This document shows positions 1 to 9,427 of a DNA stretch of 17,706 nucleotides, one piece after another. Both the position numbers and the translations under genes were made by a program. Each line of letters begins with the position of its first letter. Position 1 is the first letter of the stretch. The notes under the pieces are model-generated. The model was not told the DNA's origin. It saw only the letters and a program-made list of their open reading frames with translations, and made no database searches. This DNA is from Fidelibacterota bacterium UBA2125 (GTDB taxonomy: Bacteria > Fidelibacterota > Marinisomatia > Marinisomatales > S15-B10), in the NCBI GenBank assembly GCA_002329125.1, contig DCXX01000150.1, forward strand, positions 51,000-68,705, written 5' to 3'.

Positions 1-1071
1 GCTCTCGTGGGTGGTGTGGTCGTATTTCTTGTTTTATCTCAGATGAAGAGTAGCGGTCAAACGTCCAGTGAGGAAATGAAGAACGCCTTTTCTTCCCTTT
101 CTTTCGAAGCACTTGAAAAGTTCAATGCGCTTGCCTCAGAAACATTGAAAAACCAGCTGGAAAAGGGTGAAGCGACCTTAGAGGAAAAAAAGAAGCTTAT
201 CGATAGCAATCTGGGGACAGTCTCAAAAACTTTAGAGGAACTGAAAAAGCAGTCAACCGCTCTTGCCACTCAACTGGGTGAAAGCCAGAAAGAGACAGGC
301 AAACTTCGCTCTACAGCAGAAGACCTTAGGAACGTTCTTTCCAGTTCACAGGCGAGAGGGCAATGGGGCGAGCGAATGGTAAAGGACATTCTGGAGCTTA
401 TGGGTCTTGTGGAGAATGTGAATTACGTTTCACAAAAGTCTTTGGAGTCAGGGGAGAAACCGGATTACACATTCAACCTTCCAAAAGACAAAAAATTGAA
501 CATGGATGTCAAATTTCCACTGGCCCATTACGAACAATACGTCTCCGCAGATAGTGAATCAGAACGTGAGAATGAAAAGAAGGCGTTCTTGAAAGATGTG
601 AAAGGGCATGTAAAGGATGTGGCCGGCCGGGGGTACATTGATCCGGAAGCGGGGACGGTGGACTACGTTCTTGTCTTTATCCCAAATGAGTCCATCTATT
701 CCTTTCTTCATGAAAATGATCCTGAACTGCTGGATTTTGCTCTCAGCAAGCGGATCATTCTTTGCTCACCTATCACACTTTATGCTGTCCTTTCTCTCAT
801 TCATCAAGCGGTGGAAAGTTTTGCCATGGAAAAGGCGGCAGGTGAAGTGTTGTCACTGCTTAAGGAATTCGAAAAACAGTGGCAGCTCTATGTTGAGGTC
901 ATGGAAAAAATGGGCCGCCGGATCGATGATGCCAAGAAAGAGTTCGAAAATCTGACTACTACACGGACCCGCCAACTGGAGCGGTCACTGACCAAAATCC
1001 AGGATCTCAAGCTGGGTCAGGATGGGAGTTCACTTATTGAGGAGACATCTGGAGAAAACAAAGAGAGTTAA
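1..1071 (+). CDS. rmuC: DNA recombination protein RmuC (5' end cut by window)
   Basis: RmuC-family protein, linked in E. coli to limiting DNA inversions and rearrangements between short repeats; the core is thought to be a nuclease-like fold. The frame is open to the first base of the window. It begins with hydrophobic residues (ALVGGVVVFLVLSQ) that look like the end of an N-terminal membrane anchor, so the true start is probably upstream; the GTG at 7 is the first visible candidate. A charged helical coiled-coil follows (to about base 340). The conserved core has GQWGER near base 358, KPDYTF near 463 and MDVKFP at 502-519, the last two fitting a PD-(D/E)XK-like D...DxK pair. The C-terminal tail is helical and charged. 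The next gene starts about 20 bases after the TAA. Family assignment is firm; the exact start is not visible. Confidence 0.9.
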   Translation, partial: ALVGGVVVFLVLSQMKSSGQTSSEEMKNAFSSLSFEALEKFNALASETLKNQLEKGEATLEEKKKLIDSNLGTVSKTLEELKKQSTALATQLGESQKETGKLRSTAEDLRNVLSSSQARGQWGERMVKDILELMGLVENVNYVSQKSLESGEKPDYTFNLPKDKKLNMDVKFPLAHYEQYVSADSESERENEKKAFLKDVKGHVKDVAGRGYIDPEAGTVDYVLVFIPNESIYSFLHENDPELLDFALSKRIILCSPITLYAVLSLIHQAVESFAMEKAAGEVLSLLKEFEKQWQLYVEVMEKMGRRIDDAKKEFENLTTTRTRQLERSLTKIQDLKLGQDGSSLIEETSGENKES

Positions 1072-1092
1072 GATATCTTCCTGAGACGCATT

Positions 1093-2037
1093 TTGAGATA
1101 TATTCTATTCTTCTCAGTTTTTTTATTATTTACAGCTTTTCAGTTTTCACCTGATTCGTTCCGACCCTACTCTCAGGCTATGGGGGGCTCTGATTATTCC
1201 TTAGCCATGATACCCATAGAAGGGGGTGTTTACCAAATGGGCAGCCCACCTGATGAACCGGGTAGGAGCACCGATGAGGCCCCCGTCCGGAACGTGGAAG
1301 TCCGTGACTTCTGGATGAGCCAAATGGAAATTTCATGGGATGTCTATGAGCTTTTTCTCTACCGGGAGATAGACAATATTTCTCAATCCAAAGGGAATGT
1401 CGACTTGGAAATAGATGGTATTTCCGGCGCTACTATGCCCTATGTTAACATCAACAAACCGGGTTATCCGGTTGTCAATATTACACAGTATGCTGCCTCC
1501 CAATTCTGCAAGTGGCTCACGGCCAAGACAGGTTATTACTACCGTCTTCCCACAGAAGCCGAATGGGAGTATGCCTGCCGCGCCGGAACACAAGGCGCTT
1601 ATTCATTTACCAAGGATGATCTTTTCCTGGATGATATAGCGTGGTATAAGGGAAACAGTGACGATCATTACCACAAAAGTGGGCTCAAAAAGCCCAACGG
1701 CTTTAGCTTATTCGACATGCATGGAAACGTGGCGGAATGGGTTTTGGATCACTATAATCCTGACGGTTATTCATCTAACCTGACATTTACAAGGGGAACG
1801 AAACTCTATCCCAAGGTGGTCCGAGGTGGTTCTTTCAAGGATGTGCCGGAAAGACTTCGTTCAGCTGCGAGAGGATTTTCAGAAAAAGCGTGGAAAAAAC
1901 AAGATCCACAATCACCTAAAAGTCTATGGTGGCATACGGATGCTCCCCATATAGGTTTTCGTATCGTAAGACCAAAATCCGTACCTTTCAGAGATCAAAT
2001 GGAAAAATATTGGATCAAGCCCATAAAGGAATATTGA
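1093..2037 (+). CDS. Secreted formylglycine-generating-enzyme-fold (SUMF1/EgtB/GldJ-type) protein without catalytic cysteines
   Basis: A 314-residue protein with the FGE-sulfatase fold. Visible family motifs are the opening MIPIEGGVYQMGS (about 39-51), RLPTEAEWEYACRAG (151-165), GNVAEW (211-216), RGGSF (244-248) and the closing GFR (288-290). True FGEs oxidise a sulfatase cysteine using two cysteines just after the RGGS motif; here that stretch (residues 249-262) has none, so sulfatase activation is unlikely. A ligand-binding or structural role is more plausible. The N-terminus (MRYILFFSVFLLFTAF) is a signal peptide and supports the TTG start at 1093. An in-frame CTG at 1081 would add RRI- and is possible; the ATG at 1180 would lose the signal. 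No good Shine-Dalgarno is visible. It lies between rmuC and a Tat-exported oxidoreductase (3 bases to the next start), probably in one transcript. No sulfatase lies in the window. Confidence 0.82.
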   Translation: MRYILFFSVFLLFTAFQFSPDSFRPYSQAMGGSDYSLAMIPIEGGVYQMGSPPDEPGRSTDEAPVRNVEVRDFWMSQMEISWDVYELFLYREIDNISQSKGNVDLEIDGISGATMPYVNINKPGYPVVNITQYAASQFCKWLTAKTGYYYRLPTEAEWEYACRAGTQGAYSFTKDDLFLDDIAWYKGNSDDHYHKSGLKKPNGFSLFDMHGNVAEWVLDHYNPDGYSSNLTFTRGTKLYPKVVRGGSFKDVPERLRSAARGFSEKAWKKQDPQSPKSLWWHTDAPHIGFRIVRPKSVPFRDQMEKYWIKPIKEY

Positions 2038-2040
2038 GTT

Positions 2041-3378
2041 ATGAAGAAAAATCCCAAAACCAGCCAGATTAACCGGCGAACATTTATGGAACAGTCAGCC
2101 AAATTAGCAGCTGCCGGTATTCTTATGAATCGATTGCCGGCCTCAACACGGAAACAGATTTCTCACGAAGGTGAAATTAAAGTGGCCTTGGTGGGGTGTG
2201 GAGGCCGCGGCACGGGTGCCGCTGCTCAAGCCATCCTGGCGGACGAAGACGTTCGTCTTGTGGCTATGGCCGATGTATTTGAAGATCAGGCCGTGCGGTG
2301 TTACCAGAATCTTATAGATAGATTTGGCGATTCTGGTAAGGTGAAAGCGAGTCCGGAGACCACCTTTATCGGTTTCGATGGCTATCAAAAAGCTATTGAC
2401 ATGGCTGATGTGGTTATCCTTACTACGCCTCCAGGCTTCAGGCCACAACATTTTGAATATGCTGTCGAAAAGAATAAGCAAATTTTCATGGAGAAACCTG
2501 TGGCGACTGACGTGTCAGGCATTAAGCGAATACTTGATGCGGGTAAACAGGCTTCCGCAAAAAAACTCAATGTGATTGTAGGACTTCAGCGCCATTACCA
2601 GAAAAACTACCGGGAAGTGAAGAAACTGTTAGACAGAAACAGGATTGGAGAAATTGTTTCTGGCCAAGTCTATTGGAACAGCGGCGGAGTGTGGGTGAGG
2701 CCCAGAAAACCTGAACAGACCGAACTGGAATATCAGATGCGGAACTGGTACTACTTCAACTGGGTCTGCGGTGACCATATTGTAGAACAGCATATCCACA
2801 ACATCGATGTGGCCAATTGGTTTATCGGTTCTGTGCCAGCCTCTGCCCAGGGAATGGGGGGCCGCGAGGTGAGAAAAGGTCCCGATCACGGCCAGATTTT
2901 CGATCATCATTTTGTGGAATTCACTTATCCTGACGGGCAGGTAATAGCCAGCCAGTGCCGCCACCAGAAAGGGTGCATGAACCGGGTGGAAGAGGTGTTT
3001 CAAGGAACCAAAGGGAATGTTCATGTCCACAGTGGAAATTATGGTTTAGTTACTTCAGGTAAAGGAAGAAATATCTACAAACATCAGGATGAAAATGATA
3101 TTGACCCATATCAACAGGAACACAATGAGCTTTTTGCCGCTATCAAAGCTGGAAAGTACAAGTACAATGATGTAGAGAGGGGTGCCCACAGCACTATGAC
3201 TGCTATCCTTGGCCGCATGGCTACCTACTCTGGGCAGGTTATTACCTGGGACGAAGCCATGGCTTCAAATCATAAGCTGGTCCCCGAACTGCACTCCTTT
3301 AATGATACCGCCCCGATTTTACCGGATGAAAATGGGAACTATCCCGTGCCTGTTCCAGGTAAAACCAGATTCATCTAA
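2041..3378 (+). CDS. Tat-exported Gfo/Idh/MocA family oxidoreductase
   Basis: NAD(P)-dependent oxidoreductase of the glucose-fructose oxidoreductase / inositol dehydrogenase family, 445 residues. The N-terminus has a twin-arginine signal (NRRTF, Arg12-Arg13, then an Ala/Leu-rich stretch), so it is predicted to be exported folded with its cofactor, as Zymomonas GFOR is. The Rossmann start is VALVGCGGRGTG (48-59). The family EKP motif is at 151-153, and HIHNID (251-256) supplies the likely catalytic Asp/His pair. AAGGA at 2026-2030 precedes the ATG by 10 bases. It follows the FGE-like gene by 3 bases and precedes the TIM-barrel gene by 16, so the three look co-transcribed. The substrate is unknown, probably a sugar or polyol; the family call is strong but activity cannot be read from the sequence. 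Confidence 0.9.
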   Translation: MKKNPKTSQINRRTFMEQSAKLAAAGILMNRLPASTRKQISHEGEIKVALVGCGGRGTGAAAQAILADEDVRLVAMADVFEDQAVRCYQNLIDRFGDSGKVKASPETTFIGFDGYQKAIDMADVVILTTPPGFRPQHFEYAVEKNKQIFMEKPVATDVSGIKRILDAGKQASAKKLNVIVGLQRHYQKNYREVKKLLDRNRIGEIVSGQVYWNSGGVWVRPRKPEQTELEYQMRNWYYFNWVCGDHIVEQHIHNIDVANWFIGSVPASAQGMGGREVRKGPDHGQIFDHHFVEFTYPDGQVIASQCRHQKGCMNRVEEVFQGTKGNVHVHSGNYGLVTSGKGRNIYKHQDENDIDPYQQEHNELFAAIKAGKYKYNDVERGAHSTMTAILGRMATYSGQVITWDEAMASNHKLVPELHSFNDTAPILPDENGNYPVPVPGKTRFI

Positions 3379-3394
3379 ACTGAAGGTAGAAAAG

Positions 3395-4318
<924 letters not shown>

Positions 4319-4416
4319 AGTTTGTTAATCAAATCTTTATTGATTCCAACAGTGATATTTCAATTGGAAGATAAACTGTTTGTAATAGTCGTGTAAAGGG
4401 TAACTCAATCGCATGT
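4319..4416. other. Convergent intergenic gap with weak dyads
   Basis: This gap separates the converging TIM-barrel and SDR genes. An AT-rich inverted repeat AATCAA/TTGATT (4327-4345, 7-base loop) lies just after the TIM-barrel stop. A perfect TCGCATG/CATGCGA repeat (4409-4429, 7-base loop) overlaps the SDR stop codon. Neither is followed by a T-run on either strand, so calling them intrinsic terminators would go beyond the evidence. They may be 3'-end stabilising hairpins. Confidence 0.35.
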
Positions 4417-5178
4417 TTATTGCATGCGAATACCGCCGTCAAGTCGAATTGTTTCTCCGTTCATATATGAGTTTTGAACAATGGTTGATACCATTTCCGC
4501 ATATTCTGACGGCTTGCCTAGGCGCTTGGGAAAAAGTACCTGTTTGGAAAGGCCTGTAACAACCTCTTCTCCAAGTCCTTGAAAAAGAGGAGTGTGGAAT
4601 ATTCCTGGTGCAATGGTGCAAACCCGAATTCCATACCAGGCAAGATCCCGTGCAACAGGTAATGTCATGCCCACAATACCACCTTTGGAAGCTGCATACG
4701 CGGCTTGTCCTTTTTGCCCTTCAAATGCAGCGACAGATGCGGTATTGATAATTACGCCGCGCTCCTCATCCTGATTTGGCTCGTTCATTGCCATCTGTTC
4801 AGCTACAAGTCGTAATACATTGAATGTTCCATTGAGATTGATATCGATCACTTCCTTGAATGTATCCAAGGGGTGGGGGCCCTGTTTACCTAAGGTTTTA
4901 ACCGGTGGACCAATCCCGGCACAGTTGACCAGAATATGCACAGCTTTTAATTGTTTCATTGTGGTGGTGATACCGGCCTGTACTGAGACATCATCCGCTA
5001 CGTTAACCTCCTGAAATAAGACAGCTTCACCTAATTCTTCAACAAGAGTGTCTCCTCGCTCCTTATTGAGGTCAAAAATCACTGCCTTGTTGTCCATCTC
5101 AACCAGTTTTCGAACCGTTGCTTCACCCAGACCGGAGGCACCTCCGGTTACAATTGCTATTTTATTTTTTAGTTTCAT
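4417..5178 (-). CDS. SDR-family dehydrogenase, 3-hydroxyacyl-CoA dehydrogenase type 2 (HSD17B10)-like
   Basis: A classical short-chain dehydrogenase of 253 residues, the usual length. Motifs are the cofactor loop TGGASGLG (11-18), Asp36 after the second strand (favours NAD over NADP), NCAG (85-88), and the catalytic Ser148, Tyr161 and Lys165 in the S-x12-YAASK pattern. The ending (MNGETIRLDGGIRMQ) and the IAPGIFHTPLF segment match the type-2 3-hydroxyacyl-CoA dehydrogenase / HSD17B10 branch, so beta-oxidation-type oxidation of 3-hydroxyacyl-CoA is the best guess. It is cytoplasmic, with no signal. It stands alone on the minus strand, divergent from the S10 peptidase gene, so it probably has its own promoter in 5179-5413. 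The Shine-Dalgarno is weak. Confidence 0.88.
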   Translation of the reverse strand: MKLKNKIAIVTGGASGLGEATVRKLVEMDNKAVIFDLNKERGDTLVEELGEAVLFQEVNVADDVSVQAGITTTMKQLKAVHILVNCAGIGPPVKTLGKQGPHPLDTFKEVIDINLNGTFNVLRLVAEQMAMNEPNQDEERGVIINTASVAAFEGQKGQAAYAASKGGIVGMTLPVARDLAWYGIRVCTIAPGIFHTPLFQGLGEEVVTGLSKQVLFPKRLGKPSEYAEMVSTIVQNSYMNGETIRLDGGIRMQ

Positions 5179-5413
5179 TTATTCTGATTTCATCTTTTCA
5201 CCAGTATGATCAAAATTACCTCGCACTATTGATTTCTCTGTTTCGATTGTTGTAACAGACCTTAATGGCCATAAGCCGAAAGCAAGAGAATAACAGGTAG
5301 AATTTTATCCGAATGAAAATCACCATCAAGGATAAAAAGATTCGTAATTTCCGCAGTCAGCGATCTGGGAAAAAGTTTTGAGTGGGGATACAACTAAAAA
5401 CAACAAGGAGTAA
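5179..5413. other. Divergent intergenic region (SDR / S10 peptidase promoters)
   Basis: About 235 bases between divergently transcribed genes, the longest gene-free stretch in the window. It must hold the promoters for both genes, but I see no convincing -35/-10 pair on either strand. The only dyad that stands out is the 8-base palindrome ATGGCCAT within TTAATGGCCATAA near 5262-5274, a possible operator core. A 22-codon basic open frame at 5313-5381 has no ribosome-binding site and was not called. Confidence 0.4.
5405..5410 (+). promoter_or_regulatory. Ribosome-binding site deciding the S10 peptidase start
   Basis: AAGGAG lies 6 bases before the second ATG of the ATGATG pair (5417) but only 3 before the first (5414). 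The spacing favours 5417 as the initiation codon; the protein differs by one Met only. Confidence 0.7.
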
Positions 5414-5416
5414 ATG

Positions 5417-6904
5417 ATGAAAAAGTCATTACTAATGATCTTGGCTATCGTTACAAGTTCTTTTATTTATGGCAAGGATCGTTCTTTACCACCGGACACC
5501 ACCATCGTTTCTTCACACAGTATCACGGTGAAGGGTGATCGTTTCAACTATAAAGCAACTACCGGCACTCAACCCGTCTGGGATGAGAATGGGAAGCCTG
5601 TTGCGTATTGCCACTACACATACTATGAGAGGTCAAATGTTAAAGATCGCGCTTCCCGGCCGCTGATGATCTCTTTTAACGGCGGCCCCGGTTCGGGCTC
5701 GGTCTGGATGCACTTGGCCTACACAGGTCCTACGATCCTTAAAATTGATGATGAGGGTTATCCAGTTCAGCCCTATGGCGTGAGAGAGAATCCCTATTCG
5801 GTACTGGATGTTGCCGATATTGTCTACGTGAATCCTGTGAATACAGGTTACTCGAGAATCGTAGATGAAGAGGTGAAAAGAGAGAAATTTTTCGGTGTGA
5901 ATAGTGATATTGAGTATCTGGCGGAGTGGATTAATACTTTTGTTCAGCGTTATAACAGGTGGGAGTCACCCAAGTATCTTATCGGGGAAAGCTACGGTAC
6001 CACTAGGGTCTCCGGGCTTTCGCTGGCACTGCAGGGTCGTCAGTGGATGTATTTGAACGGAGTTATACTGGTTTCCCCTACAGGGCTGGGCATCGATGGC
6101 TCTATCGGAAGAAGCGGACCTGTAGGCGCCGCCCTCAAAGTTCCCTACTTTACTGCCGCTGCGTGGTACCACAAGAAACTTCCTCTGGACTTGCAGCAGC
6201 AGGATCTGGCGCAAATTCTCCCGGAAGTGGAAGATTATGCCATCAACGAATTGATCGCCGTCATTGCCAAGGGAGGTTTTGTTCAGGAGAGCGAGAGGAA
6301 GGAAGCGGCCAGGAAGATGGCCCGCTATTCCGGGATTTCAGAAAAAGTCATTCTCCAGCACAATCTGGATATTCCTACTTCCTTTTTCTGGAAAGAACTT
6401 TTGAGGGAAGAAGGATATACGGTGGGCAGACTCGATTCCCGCTACAAGGGGATCGACAAGGCAGATGCTGGGGAGAGTCCCGATTTCAACTCAGAACTCA
6501 CTTCCTGGCTCCACTCCTTTACTCCCGCTATAAACTATTATTTCAAGAACGTTCTGAAGTTTGAGACAGATGTGAAGTATAACATGTTCGGTTCCGTCCA
6601 TCCGTGGGACTGGGATAAAGATAATACAGGGGAAAATCTGAGGCAGGCAATGGCACAGAATCCTTATCTGCACACTATGATTCAGTCAGGCTACTATGAC
6701 GGTGCCACCCGGTACTTTGATGCCAAATATACTATGTGGCGGCTGGATCCCAGCGGCAGGATGAAGGAGCGCCTTAGCTTTAAGGGGTACCGAAGTGGAC
6801 ACATGATGTATCTGCGTCGGGAAGACCTTGAAACATCAAATGAGGACATCAGGGAATTCATTCAAAAAACGATTCCAGGCAAGAATGTACCGGCAAAGTA
6901 TTAG
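5417..6904 (+). CDS. Secreted S10-family serine carboxypeptidase
   Basis: Alpha/beta-hydrolase peptidase of family S10 (carboxypeptidase Y-like), removing C-terminal residues from peptides; 495 residues. An N-terminal signal peptide (KKSLLMILAIVTSSFIYG) sends it to the periplasm or outside. The oxyanion-hole motif NGGPGSGS is at about 88-95, the nucleophile Ser192 is in GESYG (190-194), and the other triad members are Asp428 (YYDGAT) and His462 (SGHMMY). All three are present in the expected order, so the enzyme should be active. It converges on the zinc metalloprotease gene with only 12 bases between stop codons; both are secreted peptidases, which suggests protein scavenging. S10 enzymes are best known from fungi and plants, but bacterial members occur. 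The start is chosen on ribosome-binding-site spacing. Confidence 0.9.
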   Translation: MKKSLLMILAIVTSSFIYGKDRSLPPDTTIVSSHSITVKGDRFNYKATTGTQPVWDENGKPVAYCHYTYYERSNVKDRASRPLMISFNGGPGSGSVWMHLAYTGPTILKIDDEGYPVQPYGVRENPYSVLDVADIVYVNPVNTGYSRIVDEEVKREKFFGVNSDIEYLAEWINTFVQRYNRWESPKYLIGESYGTTRVSGLSLALQGRQWMYLNGVILVSPTGLGIDGSIGRSGPVGAALKVPYFTAAAWYHKKLPLDLQQQDLAQILPEVEDYAINELIAVIAKGGFVQESERKEAARKMARYSGISEKVILQHNLDIPTSFFWKELLREEGYTVGRLDSRYKGIDKADAGESPDFNSELTSWLHSFTPAINYYFKNVLKFETDVKYNMFGSVHPWDWDKDNTGENLRQAMAQNPYLHTMIQSGYYDGATRYFDAKYTMWRLDPSGRMKERLSFKGYRSGHMMYLRREDLETSNEDIREFIQKTIPGKNVPAKY

Positions 6905-6916
6905 ACGGGATTTTCT

Positions 6917-9376
6917 TTAGTTTCCACTCCAGCCGCACCAATCATCACCGTCCATGCCGATGGGTGAACCTGCCGGCGGATCCACCGGTTTTGGTACAGA
7001 GATTGAAGACGGATCATCCATAAACTTCTGGATTAGATGGACAGCATAACCGTAATGTGCTTTTAGCCCTTCATTCCGTTCCCGCCTTTCCTGACTTTTT
7101 AACCATTCATTCAATTCACCAATTTTCATCATAGCCACGGCCTTTGCTTGATGGGAAGCTGACCGGTGACTGGCAAGCCCCATAAGGTAATGGAGGGTCA
7201 CCATGTCCACCACTTTCTGGATCTCCCCGTCAAGACCGTTTTTACGGCTGGCATACCAGGTGTTTTTGAAAACGGTGTTAATCACTTCGTCAAGGCCAGG
7301 ATTATTTGAATCTCTGGCATGGTATTCCACAAGTCGGGCTGCTCTTTGGTGATGAAGGACCATCTGCATGGTCAACCCGGCTGCTGTTTCCGCTGCCGCG
7401 AGGGCGTCGAAAGCAACACCGGTGTGAACGTTGAATGTTTCCCTTGTTCTCGGATAACCGAAAGCTCGGGGAGGGATTAGATCGAGCACATCTGCCGGAA
7501 TGGCCAGTGCCTTAGGCATTACTGTATTCATAAGGGCATCCAGAGCTCTCCGCTGTTCCTTTGGATCGATAATCTTTACTATTGGCTGACCGTCTCCCCG
7601 AACAGCGTAACGAAATTCCAGACCACCCACCACTTTCGAGGCAGCCTCTAGCTGATAGCGGTGATGTAGGTAAAGAGGTACCAATACCTCTTCCAGAGAT
7701 GAGTAGGGTGCTCCCTCTCTAATGTTGGCTTCACCAAAGTTGGACAGGGCGATGCCTCTCACCTTCATGAGGTGGTTCAGCTGATCAACAGCATTTTCAC
7801 CGTTGTCCCAAAGATGTGCCTGGGGGTGGGCGCTTCCCAGCGGCCGGGCATCTTGATCCGTGATGAACCAGAGGCCCCGATTCCAGGCATTACTTAGAAC
7901 TTTTTCCAGTTCGCTATCTTCATTGGTTCCTTTAGAAAAGTCCCTGTAAGCGTACTCCACAGCTACCTTATCCCATTCACCGATATCCGTATCGTAAGCA
8001 TGGGACCAGTCCAGAGTGCCGTTGCTGCGTATTTTCATCATTGGATGCGGATAGTCCATGACAGAAGCCCGGCCTTGGGCACTTGAGATGTAGTTGTGAG
8101 GAAGTCCTAAAGTGTGACCAATTTCATGAGCTACAAGCTGGCGAAGACGGGCTAGAGCCAATTCTCTCATGTCATCAGGAACCTTAGTGCCATTTTCGTA
8201 AGGTGCCATAAGGCCCTCGGCAATGAGGTAATCCTGCCTTAGTCTGAGGGACCCTAGTACTACGTGCCCTTTGAGAATTTCCCCTGTCCTGGGATCACGG
8301 ACAGAACTGCCATAGGACCAGCCTCTTGTGGCCCGGTGGACCCAGTTAACAACATTATATCGGATATCCATGGGGCTGACGTCTTTCGGAAGCAGTTTGA
8401 CCACAAACCCATCTTTATATCCTGCTGCATCAAAAGCCTGGTTCCACCACCGGGCTCCGTCAAAAGCGGCAGACCGAACTGGCTCCGGCATACCGGGATC
8501 GATGTAGTAAACAATGGGTTCCACCGGTTCTCCGCGCCGACCAGAGGGATTTTTTCGATTGAGCCGGTGACGGCTGATCACTTTCTTTACAATGCGCTCA
8601 TCCAATGGTGTGGCGTAGTCCATGTAGGTCAGACCATTCATACCGGCACGGGGATCAAACTTCCGTGTTTCATATCCAGCCTCGGGAAGTTCAACAAATG
8701 CATGGTGTTGTCGGACTGTGACAGCCGAGGCGGTAGGGGAGACGTCCCGGATGTAGCGCCCTTCGGGAGTCCCCACAAATGTGAGAGTTACCTCGAATTC
8801 AGAATTCTTGGGGAAGTTCTCTGTCCTGGGTAGGTAAAAAGCAGACCGGGACTCGTCCATTTTATAGCTACCCTGTCGTGACTGTTTCAATCTTCCTGCC
8901 ACATTATGGGCATCTCGAAGGAAGAATTTGGTGGCGTTTACAAGAACCGTATTGCCTGTCTCCGCCTCAACTTTGAAACCCCAGTGGGTGGACCGGGCGA
9001 AGGCATCCTCTACAGCTTTTCTTTCAGCTTCATCTTCGGAGACGGCTCGATAACCATAATTCTGTTCCACCATGAGTACTTTGGGACCAATCCGTTCAAA
9101 CAGTACCAGATGACTTCCGCCCAGTTGTGCTCTATCCAGACCGATATCGTTTGAGCCGATACCAGCGGACAGTGATCTGATGTAGAGCAATTCAGAATCG
9201 AACTTATCGATTTTCACAAACATCTCACCGGTGGCATCATTCCAATAGGAATCCATGAAACCTTTAAATTGCTTCATCCCTTTTGTTTTTTCCTGGATGG
9301 AGGGAAAATCAGCGCCGTAGAGTGAGACGGAAAAAAGTTGCAAGACGAACCATATGCTTATTTTTCTGTTATTCAT
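6917..9376 (-). CDS. Secreted zinc-dependent metalloprotease (DUF5117/DUF5118 type)
   Basis: A large (819-residue) metzincin-like protease. Its signal peptide is at residues 1-21 (MNNRKISIWFVLQLFSVSLYG), followed by the DUF5118/DUF5117-type N-terminal beta-rich region. The extended zinc motif HEIGHTLGLPHN is at 417-428 (ligands His417, His421, His427; catalytic Glu418), with SVMDY at 438-442 as the Met-turn. The C-terminal 300 residues are helical and of the type seen in these bacterial proteins. AAAAGGGG sits 6 bases before the ATG, a good ribosome-binding site. The gene follows the nuclease by 51 bases on the same strand, so read-through from the helicase-nuclease operon is possible, though the functions look unrelated. 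The family call is firm; the natural substrate is unknown. Confidence 0.9.
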   Translation of the reverse strand: MNNRKISIWFVLQLFSVSLYGADFPSIQEKTKGMKQFKGFMDSYWNDATGEMFVKIDKFDSELLYIRSLSAGIGSNDIGLDRAQLGGSHLVLFERIGPKVLMVEQNYGYRAVSEDEAERKAVEDAFARSTHWGFKVEAETGNTVLVNATKFFLRDAHNVAGRLKQSRQGSYKMDESRSAFYLPRTENFPKNSEFEVTLTFVGTPEGRYIRDVSPTASAVTVRQHHAFVELPEAGYETRKFDPRAGMNGLTYMDYATPLDERIVKKVISRHRLNRKNPSGRRGEPVEPIVYYIDPGMPEPVRSAAFDGARWWNQAFDAAGYKDGFVVKLLPKDVSPMDIRYNVVNWVHRATRGWSYGSSVRDPRTGEILKGHVVLGSLRLRQDYLIAEGLMAPYENGTKVPDDMRELALARLRQLVAHEIGHTLGLPHNYISSAQGRASVMDYPHPMMKIRSNGTLDWSHAYDTDIGEWDKVAVEYAYRDFSKGTNEDSELEKVLSNAWNRGLWFITDQDARPLGSAHPQAHLWDNGENAVDQLNHLMKVRGIALSNFGEANIREGAPYSSLEEVLVPLYLHHRYQLEAASKVVGGLEFRYAVRGDGQPIVKIIDPKEQRRALDALMNTVMPKALAIPADVLDLIPPRAFGYPRTRETFNVHTGVAFDALAAAETAAGLTMQMVLHHQRAARLVEYHARDSNNPGLDEVINTVFKNTWYASRKNGLDGEIQKVVDMVTLHYLMGLASHRSASHQAKAVAMMKIGELNEWLKSQERRERNEGLKAHYGYAVHLIQKFMDDPSSISVPKPVDPPAGSPIGMDGDDWCGWSGN

Positions 9377-9427
9377 GATTAACCCCTTTTCATTTGAAGA
9401 TTTGAAAGAACAATATACAAAAGTGAG

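Noticed and set aside
4348..4380. AACAGT/ACTGTT inverted repeat in the convergent gap
   Set aside because: Short arms with a 21-base loop and no T-run; not a credible terminator.
5313..5381. 22-codon basic small open frame before the S10 gene
   Set aside because: No ribosome-binding site and no sign of coding beyond a short open stretch.
6043..6564. 173-codon open frame on the + strand
   Set aside because: It lies inside the S10 peptidase gene in another frame; rich in Arg, Ser and Gly, as expected of a shadow frame.
8264..8833. 189-codon open frame on the + strand
   Set aside because: Antisense to the zinc metalloprotease around its catalytic region; no ribosome-binding site and no protein-like pattern.
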